A stretch of DNA of 64,000 nt from Turnera subulata (GCA_028386065.3 JAKUCV010004288.1:24556-88555), one strand, 5' to 3'; counted from the first letter of the stretch, positions 34,201 through 47,876 are shown. The notes: a model not told the origin generated them from the sequence alone. Numbers and translations are program-made.

Positions 34201-36243
34201 TGAAGAGAGAAGTTGGTCTTGATATGCTAGTGCTTTTAATGTGAGGAAGGGAAATTTTTATGCTTGGACAAGATACTCTTGTTACGTTACTATGATGACG
34301 TGATGTGTCGTTTGGCTTGACAACTTTGACCATCTGATAAACTACAAATATTAGGCAGGAAAATAAGGAAGTGAAATAATTGACAGTTAGGATACGAGGA
34401 TGGGCCTACGGAGGAGGATACAAAAACGGATCCGGGTATTTCATATTTGTATTTGTATTTCGACGAAATATTATATAGCTAGTAATTAAATGGTTATTTC
34501 TATTCGGCCTAATATCTAACGAAATTAAGACTTAGCATTTTTATTTTTTAATATTAATAAATAAGGTAGGAGAAAGATCCAATGAAACAATTTAGCCAAA
34601 AAAAACTATTATCTTACCTAGAATCTAAGTCAAATTGATTATTGTCTTCTAATCTGTGTGAAAAGAACCTAAAATATTTAAAGAGAAAAGTAGACATAAT
34701 TTTGTGGGACTCATATCATTAATGAGTAACGATAGACAAGTAGATTGGTTAATATGATTAATTGTTTTTTTTTTTGGTGTAATATGATTAATTGTTGACT
34801 GTAGAATTCAGGGAAACCCATTTAGTTTTTTCCCTCCTGCCTCAAAATGGATCATCAAGACCCGACTTGGCTGCTTCTGGATTCAATAAGCCCACAGTAT
34901 TTTTTTTTTTGTTAAATCAGTAGTAGCCACATTCTTTCATCGGTAAGTTGACTGTTAGTGAGCAGGAAGGAAGGCAGAAACTTCCTGATAATGTTCAAAG
35001 CAAAAAAAAAATCATCATAGTATGATTCTGTACTTGATCAATTATTTTTGTATTATTTCATTTTCTTGGTGTTATTATTAATAATTTTTCAGTACTGTTT
35101 CTTTTCCTTCAATCCACGACACTACCCAGAATATTCAAATGTGCTTCCGGGAAGTAACACTTGTTCTACTTGCGCTGCGTTTCCGTACCTCAAAAACTGG
35201 CGTCAACTGTCTTCGTCAATTCTTTGAAAATCATGACGATAACTGTTTTTTTTTCTTTTTTACCTTAAACCCATATTTCTTGTAAGAGAAAGAATCTATT
35301 TTGCTTTTGAAAAAAAAAAGGAATGAGAAAACAACCACAAAACAAAAGCAGCCATATGCCTGGCAAACACGCCACCCTTAGTTTTCTACAATTATAGTCT
35401 CAGAGACCAGGCCTAGCCATCTTATAGCATGGGCATCAATCTTTCAAGTCAATGCATTTACACTGTCCTTACTTTGATAGTCTTCTTTTTGGGTCCCAAA
35501 ACAGAATAAACCATTGAACAATGAACCTCATTGACATTGGCTCTCTCCTTTGACAGTCTAGAAATCTTTTAATCCTTCTTCAGTTGAAAAAATAAAAGAA
35601 GAAAAAAATCATTATTTGCTCCTTGGAATCTCCTATCCATCTCACTTCTAGATGATTTTTTCGACAATTTTTTTTTTCTTGATCTAAAAATATTACTATA
35701 TAATTCATATTTCATCTCAAAATTGGGTTGCATCATATTAGTGGGCCGTTGCCCCAGATCACAAGGATCTTGTGCTGAAAATGTATTATACAAATTGAAT
35801 ATATTTAGTAACAGTTTCAGGCTTTTGAGTGAGAAATGTGGGCTGGGCTTGGAACATTGTTTGCCTTGTTGGAACATATATTATTTTTAAAGAACCCCCA
35901 TATTTCCAGCCGACACAGTACACTACTACTATCAATGTTACTCAGTGACTGACATGTCAGTCAAAATTGCGAGTGACAAGTCGGGTGCAACAGCTGCAAG
36001 ATAATAAAAATAAAATCCAACGGTTAACCGACGACGAGCAGAGTAACTCCACCTGGAAGAAGATCTAGAAGACACTCCCATTCGCCACTCGCCTTGGTTA
36101 TTAAGAAAAGCATTCATTTAATATAACATATTTCTTTTTTTATTGAATTGATATTTTCGTCATCGGCAGAAGAGAAAGGAAAGAAAACAAGCTTTACTTG
36201 TCAAAAAAACAGCTCAATAATCGACGATTAGTTGGACCGGAGA
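34201..36243. other. Divergent intergenic region, receptor kinase to BAP31-like gene
   Basis: Serves as the 5' flank of both genes, which point away from each other. It is AT-rich with several homopolymer runs and one minimal retroposition scar. The minus ORF at 35569-35877 has no recognisable domain. Confidence 0.55.
34750..34796 (-). repeat. Minimal retroposition scar with perfect 17-bp direct repeats
   Basis: TAATATGATTAATTGTT at 34750-34766 is repeated exactly at 34780-34796. The 13 bp between, TTTTTTTTTGGTG, are CACC plus nine A on the minus strand. Confidence 0.65.
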
Positions 36244-37926
36244 ATGGCACTCCAGTGGATGATACTGACGTACATCGTGGCCGCTGAGGCGGCGCTAGCG
36301 GCGCTGGTAACGCTCCCGTCGCCGAAGCCGTTGAAGAACCGGCTCGTGTCGCTGGTCTCTCTCATCCTTCAACCCGCTCTCTTCATCGTCCCCTTCGCCG
36401 GCTTCCAGCTCCTAGGTTTTCCTTCTCTCTCTATCTCCCTCTCCTCGTTTTGTTCCGCTTCTTTTTTTTTTTATGAAAAATCTGGTTTTGATTTGGAGAA
36501 GAGGATGATCATGGCTGTTTGTTTGTTTGTTTGTGGAAAAGATTTATATTGGAAGAACGAGCACCGGCTGTCGTGCACATCTGAGATCTGCACCGCCGCC
36601 GAGAGGGATCGCTACGAGAAATCAGTATGTTGCTATTTTATCTTAAATTTGTGTTTGTTTTTTTCCTCATTTGAAGTTATTGAATCTGTGATTTCTATGT
36701 AATTGCTTGGGTATCTGATCAATGCTATCACAAATTTCAGCTCCTCTTCGATTTTAATGCTTTTTTTTGTACCTTCATAAGAGTGGGGAAGAACTTATAA
36801 GAGCGAGATGTGGGGCATTCCTTAGGTATTTCGTGTGTGTGAGACAGAGTGAATTGTTGTTTCCAGCGACTTATTTAACTGAAACTTAGAATTGTAAGCT
36901 TTTTTTGTTTGTTACTGTTGTGGCTGCTGCTTTTTGTGTAAGAAGAATTGGAAGGTTAATTAGGTAGTTCCAGAGCACGAGTGGGTTATTTGTTGTAGAT
37001 TAAGACTTTGTCGTCTAACTGGTGGGGTTTTCACTTTACTTTCACTTCTTTCAATTCCTAGTGATTGCTTTAGCCTCTAGTGCAATCTCATGCAGATGCT
37101 TAGATATTGTTGAGATTTTAAAGCGCTTGAGTTTGTGCCCTGAATCTGGTGGTTTGTGATGACTTTCTGTTTAACCTCTCACAATATGTAGAATAGTATG
37201 CTTGTTGCGACGACTTCATCTTTTCTGTGATGAGATTGTTTTGTATCTTGATGAATGTTGAGTATGTTTCTAATTCTGGTGCCTCCTCATTTTTCTTGTT
37301 CATAATTTTGTTTAGGCGTGCTGCACATTTGTGGTAATGTAGGATTTTTGATTTATCTGGAACTTGGTAATATAAGATTTTAGGATATACCATTCAAAGG
37401 GAACAGCTAAAGAAGCTTAATTATCGTTGTGGTTGTCCGCTTGTGAAGTTGCTGGTGATCCAGTCAGCAATCTGCTCAGAACATGCAACTCTAGATTTCT
37501 TTTTCTTTTTTGTTGAATGTAATTTCATTGAGAAGTTTTTGGTGCTGTTGATCAATGTTGACATTAGCCCATCTTGATTTTGGCCATGTGAAAGTGGAAT
37601 TTGCTTCTTTAACAAGAGTTTCTATTTCCTGAAAGGTAAAATATTGCTATCTCAATAAGCTCACCATCTACGTATACTTTGCAGATCTACAAAGCTCAAA
37701 GGAACGTGATTCTTTGTGTTTCAGCATGTCTTCTTTACTGGTATATAGCCATCACTGTGAATACTTGGTTTGAGGAGCATTATATTCTTTTACTAGCAAA
37801 GTTTCTCATACCTATCTGACACAGTGTACCATTGTATTTGGGTGTAGGTGTGTATATCGTATATGCAAATATCACAAAGAAGCTCAACGTTTGGAGGAAC
37901 TAGAGAAGAGGTACAAGAACGAGTAA
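36244..37926 (+). CDS. BAP31-like ER membrane protein, short plant form
   Basis: Plant relative of B-cell receptor-associated protein 31, an ER membrane protein linked in animals to export and quality control of membrane proteins; the plant role is poorly defined. Exons 36244-36415, 36542-36624, 37685-37740 and 37848-37926 give 129 aa with canonical borders. It starts MALQWMILTYIVAAEAALA (first membrane segment). LVSLVSLILQPALFIVPFAG is a second. A conserved exon 2 loop reads YWKNEHRLSCTSEICTAAER. A third segment is VILCVSACLLYWCVYRI, followed by a basic/acidic tail ending KRYKNE. The in-frame TTG 12 bp upstream was rejected in favour of the ATG. Intron 2 is over 1 kb. From late exon 2 onward the locus was duplicated to 53.6 kb. 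Confidence 0.85.
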
Positions 37927-40411
37927 TTTCACACGTCATCCATCTTGTCTTCTCATTGTTCGGTGCAGAGGAGAAAGTTTGCTGTGATTCAAATGCAAGT
38001 CTGACATAGATGCTATTATGTTATGATTAGTTCTATGTATTTTTCCCACTCACTTTTCTACTAGTTGTAAGGGAAGTATTCTTCTGGTAATGTGTGGAAG
38101 GAACTAGAATTGTGCGTAGTTTGAAGACAAGCCCTCTTGGTAAATCCCGCTCCTTACTTTTAACCTTATAATAAGTTGAAGAATTACATTACGGGCATTG
38201 GGTTGGCTCCCACGCGATGGAATGTGGTTGTTGTGCGTGTGATATATTGATATTGCTGGTACCAGTTATTCAGTTAACCATTTCCTTCTTCCTCATTTGT
38301 GCTTGAGGAATGAGGTGCCCGCCGGTATAAGTTTATACCTAGTATTAAATTACTTCAACTGTGGCCAACAATACTGTTTAAGATAAAGTATTGCTAATCT
38401 ATTATTGAGTCCTTGTTGCAATTATTAATGACAGACAAACCTGCAAAACATTTAATCCTCTCCTCTGACCAAAGTTAGTGATGAGTTATAGTTATACAAG
38501 ATAATGAAAATAAATAATTAGAAGAAATAAAGCCATGAAATGAATATATGATGATCATTCAAGACTAATGGCGTCTATACAATGTCTCTTCACAATTTTA
38601 CAATCTTAACTGAAATTGAAACATACAATTGTCTAAATTGATATAATATAGGCTTCATTTTATCTAGATTTTGATGATCGTTGCCGCTCTATGAGATATC
38701 TTCGAACAGCAAGGAGTGGAGACCGCCGTTATTTTGTCCGATTAAGGTGTTCAAAGGCGAGGAGAATTATTAGGTATTAACCGGTTGTTTTTCACACATG
38801 CTCGATGTTTAACGTTGAAATGTGTTGTGGGTGTTTTAGAAGCCCAAGCGTGTGCTTACCTGTCTACCTAGTCGTCGTTATTCCAATATACGACTACTTT
38901 TTGTCGATAATGAACAACTATCTTACCAGTTCCACATCAGGTGCTATGTTTAGGCTTAACACTTATTCTCACTTTTTATTGATCTTGGTTTTTGACTTCA
39001 GTCACTAATCACTCGGGCTAAGAATAATGTGCATGTAGCCACTCGACTAGAATGAAATGGCATGAGCATTCTTCAGAAAAGGATATGTCACGATTCGTAT
39101 TCTCACAAAAATTTTGCTGTAAAACATTATTAGCACTGAGCTTCTCTAAGATATAAAATGTATTAGCTAATTTGATATTTCATCATGCATGATTTATGCA
39201 TCACGCTCTTTTTTCTCACATAATATGCACCCCTGGACTTGTGGGCAGATAAAATTGTTTCATATAACTAACTAGCACCCATTTTGATGCCACCATCCGT
39301 ATTAAACTAGTTGTAGTATAGGCGTTAAAACATGAAATATCACATCTCTTCCCTGAACGTTTTTTTTTTTTACAATTTTCCCCTGAACGTTTATCCTCTA
39401 TCCTAGAAACAAACAAAATTATTTCAACTAAACATACTAATCATAATACATCGCAATGCTCTTATAAAATCAATTGTGTCATATATATTGTCTTGTGTCA
39501 TATATATTGTCTTAAATTATATTTTAAAGATAATAAGAGATTAGAAGGTAGGAAGATTATATTTATTAAGATATCATGTCATTAAAATGTCAATAAAATA
39601 AACTTCAAAAACATTGTTGTCGGATATTGGTGAATACTAAAAATATAATGCTTTTACAACGTGGTCTAAAGAAATGGATTGAAAGAAAACCAAACCTAAA
39701 TTATCTCTTTAAGTAATTAATTGTATAGTTTTCTTTGTTTAATGTATCTATCCTATGGGTCGCATCACAAAAAAGCAATAAAAGAGCATTTACATGCATG
39801 GATGGTGGATCTACTTTATACTAGACTTCATCTTGTAAGATGATGCATGAATACTTCTTTTCGGTTTATTGTTATCAATGTGGACAACTTATTATTAATC
39901 CTTCATCCTATCATTACCTCGAAAATCAGGAAGTAATGCCTTGTAAGAAGCATAGTAATGTTTTTTCAACAATACATCCCCGAGAATGAAAGTTCTCAAA
40001 TATTCGAGCTAACTTACTCGAGTTTCATTAGTTGACTAGGGATGGCTTTTATTACTATATTATTATTTTCCAAACCTAAAACCGAGTAAGTTGACTACAT
40101 ATTTGACCCTAGGATTAGAAGTTGAGAACACGGGTACAACTAACTGTGTTAAACTTCTGCCGTGGAGAAAAAAACAGCAAAAGTCTTGCTCTTGACCCTC
40201 AAAGTTTGAACTGATATAAGGATCCATCCCTTTTTTTTTTTACTATTTTTTAATGTTTGAATATGTCAATACCTTGGACGTGGGGAGTTCAGGAAACATA
40301 AATTGAGACCCATCCCCACGGGAACGACCAGAATTGGTAAATCTAGTTCTTCAATATTAACGAGAAGCCAGTAATTTGCCCTTTTGCTAAAAACTTGGCA
40401 ACATTATTATC
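36609..40411. repeat. Segmental duplication, parent copy
   Basis: From late exon 2 of the BAP31-like gene to about 40411 this segment is colinear, in the same orientation, with 53651-63801. Shared landmarks include GTGATTGCTTTAGCCTCTAG in intron 2, exon 3, GATATAATATAGGCTTCATT, CAATGTGGACAACTTATTAT and ATATTTGACCCTAGGATTAG. This copy lacks the two LINEs, a 260-bp insertion and a small scar present in the other, so it keeps the pre-insertion state at each site. Confidence 0.85.
39474..39511. repeat. Perfect 19-bp tandem duplication
   Basis: TTGTGTCATATATATTGTC occurs twice without spacer. Confidence 0.85.
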
Positions 40412-40920
40412 ACCATAGAAGTATACATTTCTGCATTGCGGAAAATGTTACTGATCTGGTATACAGTTATATATGCCTTGTTTACTTATACAAAAGAAAA
40501 AAAAATCTCTATAGATTGTCCCCCTGGTTGTTGGACGAATACGTCAATGCCTATGTGGGTCTTTGAGTCTTGAGACATTAACAAAGAGTGTGTGTTTTGT
40601 AATTAATTAATCTGTTTTTGGAATGGTAGGCGCGTTATTTTTGTTCTCTTATGGAGAGTGCACTGCAACCCTTGATTATTATTAACATGGTTGTTGTGTG
40701 TTAAAATATGTAAAAAGAGCCAAATCAAAAGATGTAGTTTTGGGTGATAGGCTACCAAAAAGAGTTGTCGATTATTGAAAATGTACAACACGTTTGCAAT
40801 GTGTCGCAGTCATACCTCATATGTTCACAATATCACAATTCCATGCTCGTATAAGATAATACCATCAGAAAACTATACCATCCAATTATTTAGATCTTAA
40901 AAAATGCCGCATAAAGAACA

Positions 40921-41045
40921 GTCCCCCACAATACTTGGATCCCTTTCATAGTTTCACGAGAATTAGCAGCAGTCTAGACTAGAGTAGGGGAAACCAAAAA
41001 AATGAGAATAGCCCCCCACTCTACTTGGGTCCCTTTCATAGTTCA
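40921..41045. repeat. Imperfect direct repeat, 90-bp period
   Basis: A block starting CCCCCACAATACTTGGATCC at 40924 returns at 41014 as CCCCCACTCTACTTGGGTCC, both followed by CTTTCATAGTT. It is an old local tandem duplication; no gene is associated. Confidence 0.7.
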
Positions 41046-41226
41046 TGTGAATAGACTATAGAGTTTTAGAATAGGACATTTCATGATATGAAAAACAGCT
41101 TGCTTTCATATCCTGGAAGGCAAAAATTAACCCTCTCCCCTGCAAAAGAGACAAAGGGCAATTGGCTGGGGAACATGTTTCTCTTTTTTAATTATATCGT
41201 GTACTGCCTACTCAATTTCCTTTTTT

Positions 41227-41277
41227 AAGGAGGTGAAAAGACTAGTATCAAAAAAAAAAAAAGGAGGTGAAAAGACT
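41227..41277 (+). repeat. Minimal retroposition scar with perfect 17-bp direct repeats
   Basis: AAGGAGGTGAAAAGACT at 41227-41243 and 41261-41277 flanks AGTATC plus eleven A (17 bp). It ends in TATC before the A run, like the scars at 25.3 kb. Confidence 0.65.
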
Positions 41278-41610
41278 GTTTGATCTGATCTGAGCTGACT
41301 TTTGAGTCTATTCAAGTTCAGAGATTTGAATCCCGTACGTTTCCCTGCCTTACTCGGTGTGTATTAAGAACAAATCATTATATGACCCATATTTTTGAAC
41401 TGATCAAATACTCAACTTAACCAAAGAACCATTCATTGAAGACACAGTTTGTTAATGATCATTGGCTATATACATAAACGAATATTGCAAAGTATCTTAC
41501 CTATTTTTTTGAATGTAAACTTCTGAGTATGTATATGATTCTACACTAACTATTCCAAATTACAAAAGAATTTAATTCCAAACTGCTAAACTAATTGTAG
41601 TCAATACGTC

Positions 41611-42938
41611 TCAAAATGATCGTTTTAGATTCTTGAAATCTGAAGAGTCAAGGCACTCAAGTCCAGCCCTGTAAGGGTTCATTATCTTCAGAATCTCACT
41701 AGCCTTCTCCTTTGTTTCTCCGCCACAGCCAAGCTGCAAGAGCAATACCAACTTCTGGAATGCACCCACTTGAAGTGACTCAACCAAGACCTTCTCTTCA
41801 TGTTCCTTGTCATGTTTGCTTAGCTTCAAAAGTGCAGAAACCGAAAACTGGGTTGCCAGCGCTGATACCCGCAAAAGTTTCTTCACTAACACTGGAATTG
41901 TCAGGACATTACCATAGGCTTCTTTTCTTCCTTCCTCAGAATCACAAAGACTATCAAAAACACCCAATGCTCTCTCGCTTATGCTCTTTTCCGAGTCTAT
42001 GATAACTTCCAGCAGCAAAGAGACCAAACCCATCTTCATCAAGGCTGATTTTACTCCCTCATCACTTGTTGAGGATGAGACAAGATAGAAAAGCACCATA
42101 AGTGCAGCTTTGGTGACTGATGGGCCAATCGGATATTTGACCAATCTAAACAACACTTCAGTTACCTCATCAGTCTTTGCCAGTGCTTCTACATATCGGT
42201 GACCTGAACAAAGCAGCTCCTGCAAAACGATCAAGGAGTTTTCCTTCCCTGAAATATCTCCACATTTCAAGAACCAGACCATGCAACGTAAAGAATCTCG
42301 GGATCCAAAATGTTTTTGAGCTTCAACACCGAGAGGAAACATCCAACTGATGACAGATAATATCTCCTCTAGCAAGCTTGAATTCTTCTCAAAAGAGACA
42401 TGATCCCCAGCTGCAAATGCATCGAATGCAGCAGCAAGAACGCTGGTAGTTCCATTGGCGATAATAGACCGCCGGTTGCGCTCACTTTCATTGCCCCATT
42501 TCTTGATCTTCAGCACCAAACCAAGGCACTCATCTTGATCCAACCTCTTAACTGATGCTTGAATGTTCAAAAGAACTTCATAGACCTGAACCTGCGAGAC
42601 CGGAACTCTTGGTGTTGGGATCCTTTCCACGCCGTGGTTCTGATTCTCCACGCACCAATCTTGGATCATTTTCCTGAGGGTGTGGTTAGGAATCTGGTCA
42701 AAGCTGGTCAGCATCTGATTAGTCACAGGACAGGAAAAGTTTCCATCTTCAAGCCACTTCTCTATGGACTCCCGATCGTACGTTACGTTATCCCAGAAGA
42801 CATTGTCACAGGATCTTTCATAAGATCAAGTGATATAGGGCAAATAAAATGCCTGGGGATCACTAGCTCCTTCAAGTCCATCTTTTTGCGAGCTTCTTCA
42901 CTGGCTGAAATCCTCTTTCGTCTCCAAGTAAAACCCAT
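41611..42938 (-). pseudogene. U-box/ARM E3 ubiquitin ligase (PUB20/21-like) with frameshift in the U-box
   Basis: Family: single-exon plant PUB proteins of about 435 aa that use the U-box to bind E2 enzymes, with ARM repeats for substrates. From the ATG at 42938 the frame reads MGFTWRRKRI, then the U-box start IPRHFICPISLDLMKDPVTM and SSGIT (residues 27-51). There TACGT is duplicated in tandem (42779-42783 and 42784-42788, plus strand), which adds 5 bp, shifts the frame and gives an immediate TAA. Without the extra unit the frame would run on with YDRESIEKWL and encode 440 aa. Everything downstream is open to 41611: CPVTNQML, WCVENQNHGVERIPTP and about six ARM repeats. Either a recent null allele or an assembly error. 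Reinitiation at the ATG at 42726 would give an ARM-only protein of 371 aa. Confidence 0.85.
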
Positions 42939-43055
42939 ATTGCAGAATTATAATCACAGGAGAGGAGGGTATACAATATGGTATCAAGTGTATTAATTAT
43001 TTTAAGAAGAGGGTTATGATTCTTTTTTTCTAGATGTACACAAGAGGGTGCTTGT

Positions 43056-43065
43056 GTTTATATAT
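43056..43065 (-). promoter_or_regulatory. TATA box of the U-box gene
   Basis: ATATATAAAC on the minus strand lies about 120 bp upstream of the ATG at 42938 in a sharply different sequence context, a usual position for a plant TATA box. Confidence 0.5.
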
Positions 43066-43806
43066 GTGTGGGGTGGGGGATGGAAAATGCGTGGCTTTTC
43101 AGATTTTCACACGGTTTATATGTTCAACGGGGAAGACTTAAAAAAGAAGAAAATGAAAGATGCAAAAGAAAATCTAGAGAAGCGTTCAAACTGTGTACAG
43201 AGGGGTAGAGAAATTAATTAAATAAATAAAGTTTGTTCTTAGGGTGAGGTTTTGAACAATTTGATTTGAACGTTGAATATTTGAATGAGTTGCTGTTGTG
43301 TGTGTGTGATTTCAAGTACCGTCAAATTGGAGAAGTGATGAGAGAAAAAGCCTGAAATGGTTTTGGGTTTGACGTGACTTGTCGTCTGGCATTATAACGC
43401 GTTCACTAAATTAATCTTCTCTGTTCTTTTGTTGTTTTGCCTAGGTCGCTTCCCTTTTAATTAGTTAGCTATGGGGCCTAATTATCCTTAAAAAATATAT
43501 ATGTTCTTGTTGGGTATGATGCCTAATCCATTTCACGCTTGTACTTCTTTCATACTATCTAAGTCTTTGTGGTCAGATTACTCGGTTCTATATTGTTTTG
43601 AAGACTTGAATGAACGTTAGTGCTAACTTGATAGACTTGTGAGAAGGTGATGGATTTAAGTGTCAATTAGAATTTGACTAAACTGGATCTAAGATCTAAT
43701 TGTAATTATATGGTATATAATTTTTCTTTTCATCGTTCTAGAACTTGATCACAACCAGCTTAATTGATCTGAGTTAATAATTGAGCATCGCGGAATGAAT
43801 TATGGT
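43066..43806. other. 5' flank of the U-box gene; no gene seen
   Basis: AT-rich promoter DNA up to the boundary of the large repeat at 43807. No open frame with a domain. Confidence 0.55.
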
Positions 43807-45114
43807 CTATATGAAACACCCCGACCTCTACTTACCCAATACACAGTGTTTACCGAACATACAGTGTCGACACGTGGCACAGACAGTAAATACAACAGTA
43901 AAATCAGGCCCAACGGCCCAAAGATAATATCATGACACCCGACCTCGGGTACAACAGCAACAAAAGCACAGCGGAAGCAATTTTAATAGTACAGCAATAG
44001 TAGGAATTGACTCGATGCAACTATGGATCCAGATCCGTCAGAGGAGATGCCGCAACCTGCCAGGATGTGTTCCTGCACAAAGAACAACGTAGCCTGCCGA
44101 TGGGGCAGGTGAAGGGTGAGATTCTCCATAATCTCACCGACACATAACCTATGATGAAAAGCATAGCATATACATAACAACAAGAGTACATCATTACGGC
44201 ATACGAGTAGCGAACAACACACACAACAATACTGCCAAAGAACAATGTAGACTATGCAAATGTCCACCCCATCGACTATGCAATGCACTAACCATCTAGT
44301 ACTGACTGTACCATACACCAGTGCCATGACACCTCAACCCGACTACGTATTGGGTATCCAACCCAGTCTCAACAAACTATATAGTACATACTCTAGTTCT
44401 GACAGACTATACTCAACAGAGGTTCCTCATTGCATGGTAACATACTGTTACTGTACTTGCCGATCATCTAACCCGGTACCAAAACAATCTCAAAATCACG
44501 TGAGCCTCGCTCACCGGGTAGCCGGCAACCTGCACGGACCTTACCCAATCAACATCACAAACCGGTCCCCGGGTAGAATCACAACACAACACGGTAACAG
44601 CAGACACCACAGCAACTCGTAACCATTACAACAACAATTCTCATTAATTCCGATCTCTGGGTATCGACATACCCTTAGAATTAATAATTACCCAACCGTC
44701 GACCACAGCCGACAACCAACATATCTCATTATCCTATCAAGATGACAAGTGATACTCACTCGACAATTATCAAAAGGAACCGACAATAAACAAAGGACAA
44801 CTGGCAACCGATGCCAGCAACAATAGACTACACAAGACCAACGACAACAACAACACCCGCGAACCGGCAACCTATGCCGATTACGGTCAGCCGACTATAC
44901 TGACAACCTTCCAAGGTACGATCACGAGACAACATGCATATGAACATAACACATCACAGCCCAACAAAAACACATTTTAATCAAAGCTGAGCCAAGGCCA
45001 AAATAATGCTTAATTATTTCTATTACCAATTTTATCTTCCGGGCCCTGTCACTGGACAAGCTAGGGGTCAGACCTGGATATCAACATATTTCGAGTGCCA
45101 GACCAAAACCAAGA

Positions 45115-45232
45115 GAACCCAGGGATCGACATCCCAAAAATACGAACCCAGGGATAGACATCCCAAAATAGTAACCCAGGGATAGACATCCCAAATAAAT
45201 CAACGGGATAGACATCCCAAGCATAGACATGC
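45115..45232. repeat. Four tandem ~29-bp units with an internal palindrome
   Basis: Units start at 45115, 45144, 45173 and about 45202. Each carries ACCCAGGGATAGACATCCCA or a near copy, and GGGAT-AGAC-ATCCC can fold on itself. It lies inside the large LTR-like element. Confidence 0.8.
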
Positions 45233-46944
45233 TTCCACAAGAACCCAGGTCAAGGCCACCACAAAACAGTCTTTACCCATCGAGTCGAACCACTACTTCC
45301 CAAGTGACATTAAAGTCGTCAACACAATTTCCAATTATCCAATTTCCATTTCCAATAACCATTATCAATTTTCCATGCTCAATAGTCCAACAACAATCAC
45401 AACACATCATTTAGAGAATCAATATTACAGTTCAGCATTTCAACAGCAATAATCACGGCAGTCAAATACCCAACAGTGAGTATCTAGTATATCCACAATC
45501 AACAACTCAACAACTACAGCAATAATACCACAATCAAACTCAGTTGGCTCAGCAGTTCAATCAGGCAAAATAATCACAGAAAAACAAACACAGTATCCTG
45601 TGCAACATATCAAAGCTTATTTATCCTCACAACAAATATCAGCAAATATCTCAAAGTTATCAACAACAATAACCATAAGATGCAATGGAACCTATGTAGT
45701 TCCAGGACCAACCATCCCGGCTATCACGGGTGGAATGACGTATATGCAACCTCACCTGATACTCCTCGGAAGCTGGTATCCGATTAATTCTTGATATACC
45801 TATAATATAACAACCATAATCACTTATAATGCACAAACAAGATGATTATGCATGATGTCGGTTAAGAGTTATTAGGCGGCTTATCAATTCATTTTATTAT
45901 TTCCATAGTTCTCTTATTCATTTCTGTGGAGGTTACTGATAATTTATTTCCCACCTGATATACCAATCATATCCAACATAAGTCCAAAACCAAAACCGAG
46001 CGGCCAAGCCGACATCTCGGCCCTTAGGCTGCTTATGACAAGAAAGCATATATACACGTACACTTGTAGGTAACGTATATTTAAGAAAATATATTTGTAA
46101 ATAAATCAAGTTACGGCCCGTAAATACTCTTAGTCCATATGACGTAAATAATATTATTCCCAATTAAATACTAAATACCTATATGTTTTTATATACAATA
46201 ATTATATAATATTGGAAACGATAAATACGTCAAGATATTATTTAAATAGTATATCCTATAATAACTCGTTCAATGGAAATTATCTCCATCGGTATGAAAT
46301 TAAAGTAGCCAATATATAGCATAAAATATTTGTGCGAATTTGTAGATGTACTATTTACAATTAGATATTTACATATACAATCATAAGTACATGTGTACAT
46401 AAAACTATAAGTGTTTAAGTAAGGATATAGTCTAGCAATATCTAAGCCGGTGAGAATAGCTGCAATACATTACACGATATATTCATATACTTATAATAGA
46501 TTAATAATTAAGATAAGGTAATGTCCAATATTATTTTTACCTAAAAGAAATATAAATAACGTCATAAAAGTATAACTATATATATAGCCGATACTATTTT
46601 AGTTATTAAAAGTAAATGTAATAGAGTAATTATATATGCTTAAGCCTTTTATCTTAATTAGCCCGAGTAAAGCATAAATTCGACAAACCGGAGTGAATAA
46701 TACCATGGACCTTCGTTTGTAGCCCACTCGGAAAACAAATTAAAAACATAAACAAAAGGCATAAATAAAATCAAAGCATTAATCATAAAATTAATATTAG
46801 ATAAATTAAATTAAACGTTCACTTATTAACGTCGTTATAAAAGTCCGAGTCCGTTAATGTTCGTGAAATGCCCAAAGGGTCCGATAATTACCCAAAAACT
46901 CGATCCCGGGTTCACCGGAAAATACCCGAGACCTCGCCGGAAAA

Positions 46945-47876
46945 NNNNNNNNNNNNNNNNNNNNNNNNNNNNNNNNNNNNNNNNNNNNNNNNNNNNNNNN
47001 NNNNNNNNNNNNNNNNNNNNNNNNNNNNNNNNNNNNNNNNNNNNNNNNNNNNNNNNNNNNNNNNNNNNNNNNNNNNNNNNNNNNNNNNNNNNNNNNNNNN
47101 NNNNNNNNNNNNNNNNNNNNNNNNNNNNNNNNNNNNNNNNNNNNNNNNNNNNNNNNNNNNNNNNNNNNNNNNNNNNNNNNNNNNNNNNNNNNNNNNNNNN
47201 NNNNNNNNNNNNNNNNNNNNNNNNNNNNNNNNNNNNNNNNNNNNNNNNNNNNNNNNNNNNNNNNNNNNNNNNNNNNNNNNNNNNNNNNNNNNNNNNNNNN
47301 NNNNNNNNNNNNNNNNNNNNNNNNNNNNNNNNNNNNNNNNNNNNNNNNNNNNNNNNNNNNNNNNNNNNNNNNNNNNNNNNNNNNNNNNNNNNNNNNNNNN
47401 NNNNNNNNNNNNNNNNNNNNNNNNNNNNNNNNNNNNNNNNNNNNNNNNNNNNNNNNNNNNNNNNNNNNNNNNNNNNNNNNNNNNNNNNNNNNNNNNNNNN
47501 NNNNNNNNNNNNNNNNNNNNNNNNNNNNNNNNNNNNNNNNNNNNNNNNNNNNNNNNNNNNNNNNNNNNNNNNNNNNNNNNNNNNNNNNNNNNNNNNNNNN
47601 NNNNNNNNNNNNNNNNNNNNNNNNNNNNNNNNNNNNNNNNNNNNNNNNNNNNNNNNNNNNNNNNNNNNNNNNNNNNNNNNNNNNNNNNNNNNNNNNNNNN
47701 NNNNNNNNNNNNNNNNNNNNNNNNNNNNNNNNNNNNNNNNNNNNNNNNNNNNNNNNNNNNNNNNNNNNNNNNNNNNNNNNNNNNNNNNNNNNNNNNNNNN
47801 NNNNNNNNNNNNNNNNNNNNNNNNNNNNNNNNNNNNNNNNNNNNNNNNNNNNNNNNNNNNNNNNNNNNNNNNNNNN
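46945..47876. other. Assembly gap (932 N)
   Basis: A run of N within the LTR-like element. Frames reported across it are artefacts. Confidence 0.99.

Larger units (their letters stand above)
37927..41610. other. Intergenic between BAP31-like gene and U-box gene
   Basis: 3' UTR of the BAP31-like gene followed by AT-rich DNA; no gene recognised. Two short repeat structures (39474-39511 and 40921-41045) and one minimal scar lie here. Short ORFs such as 38805-39008 have no domains. Confidence 0.55.
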
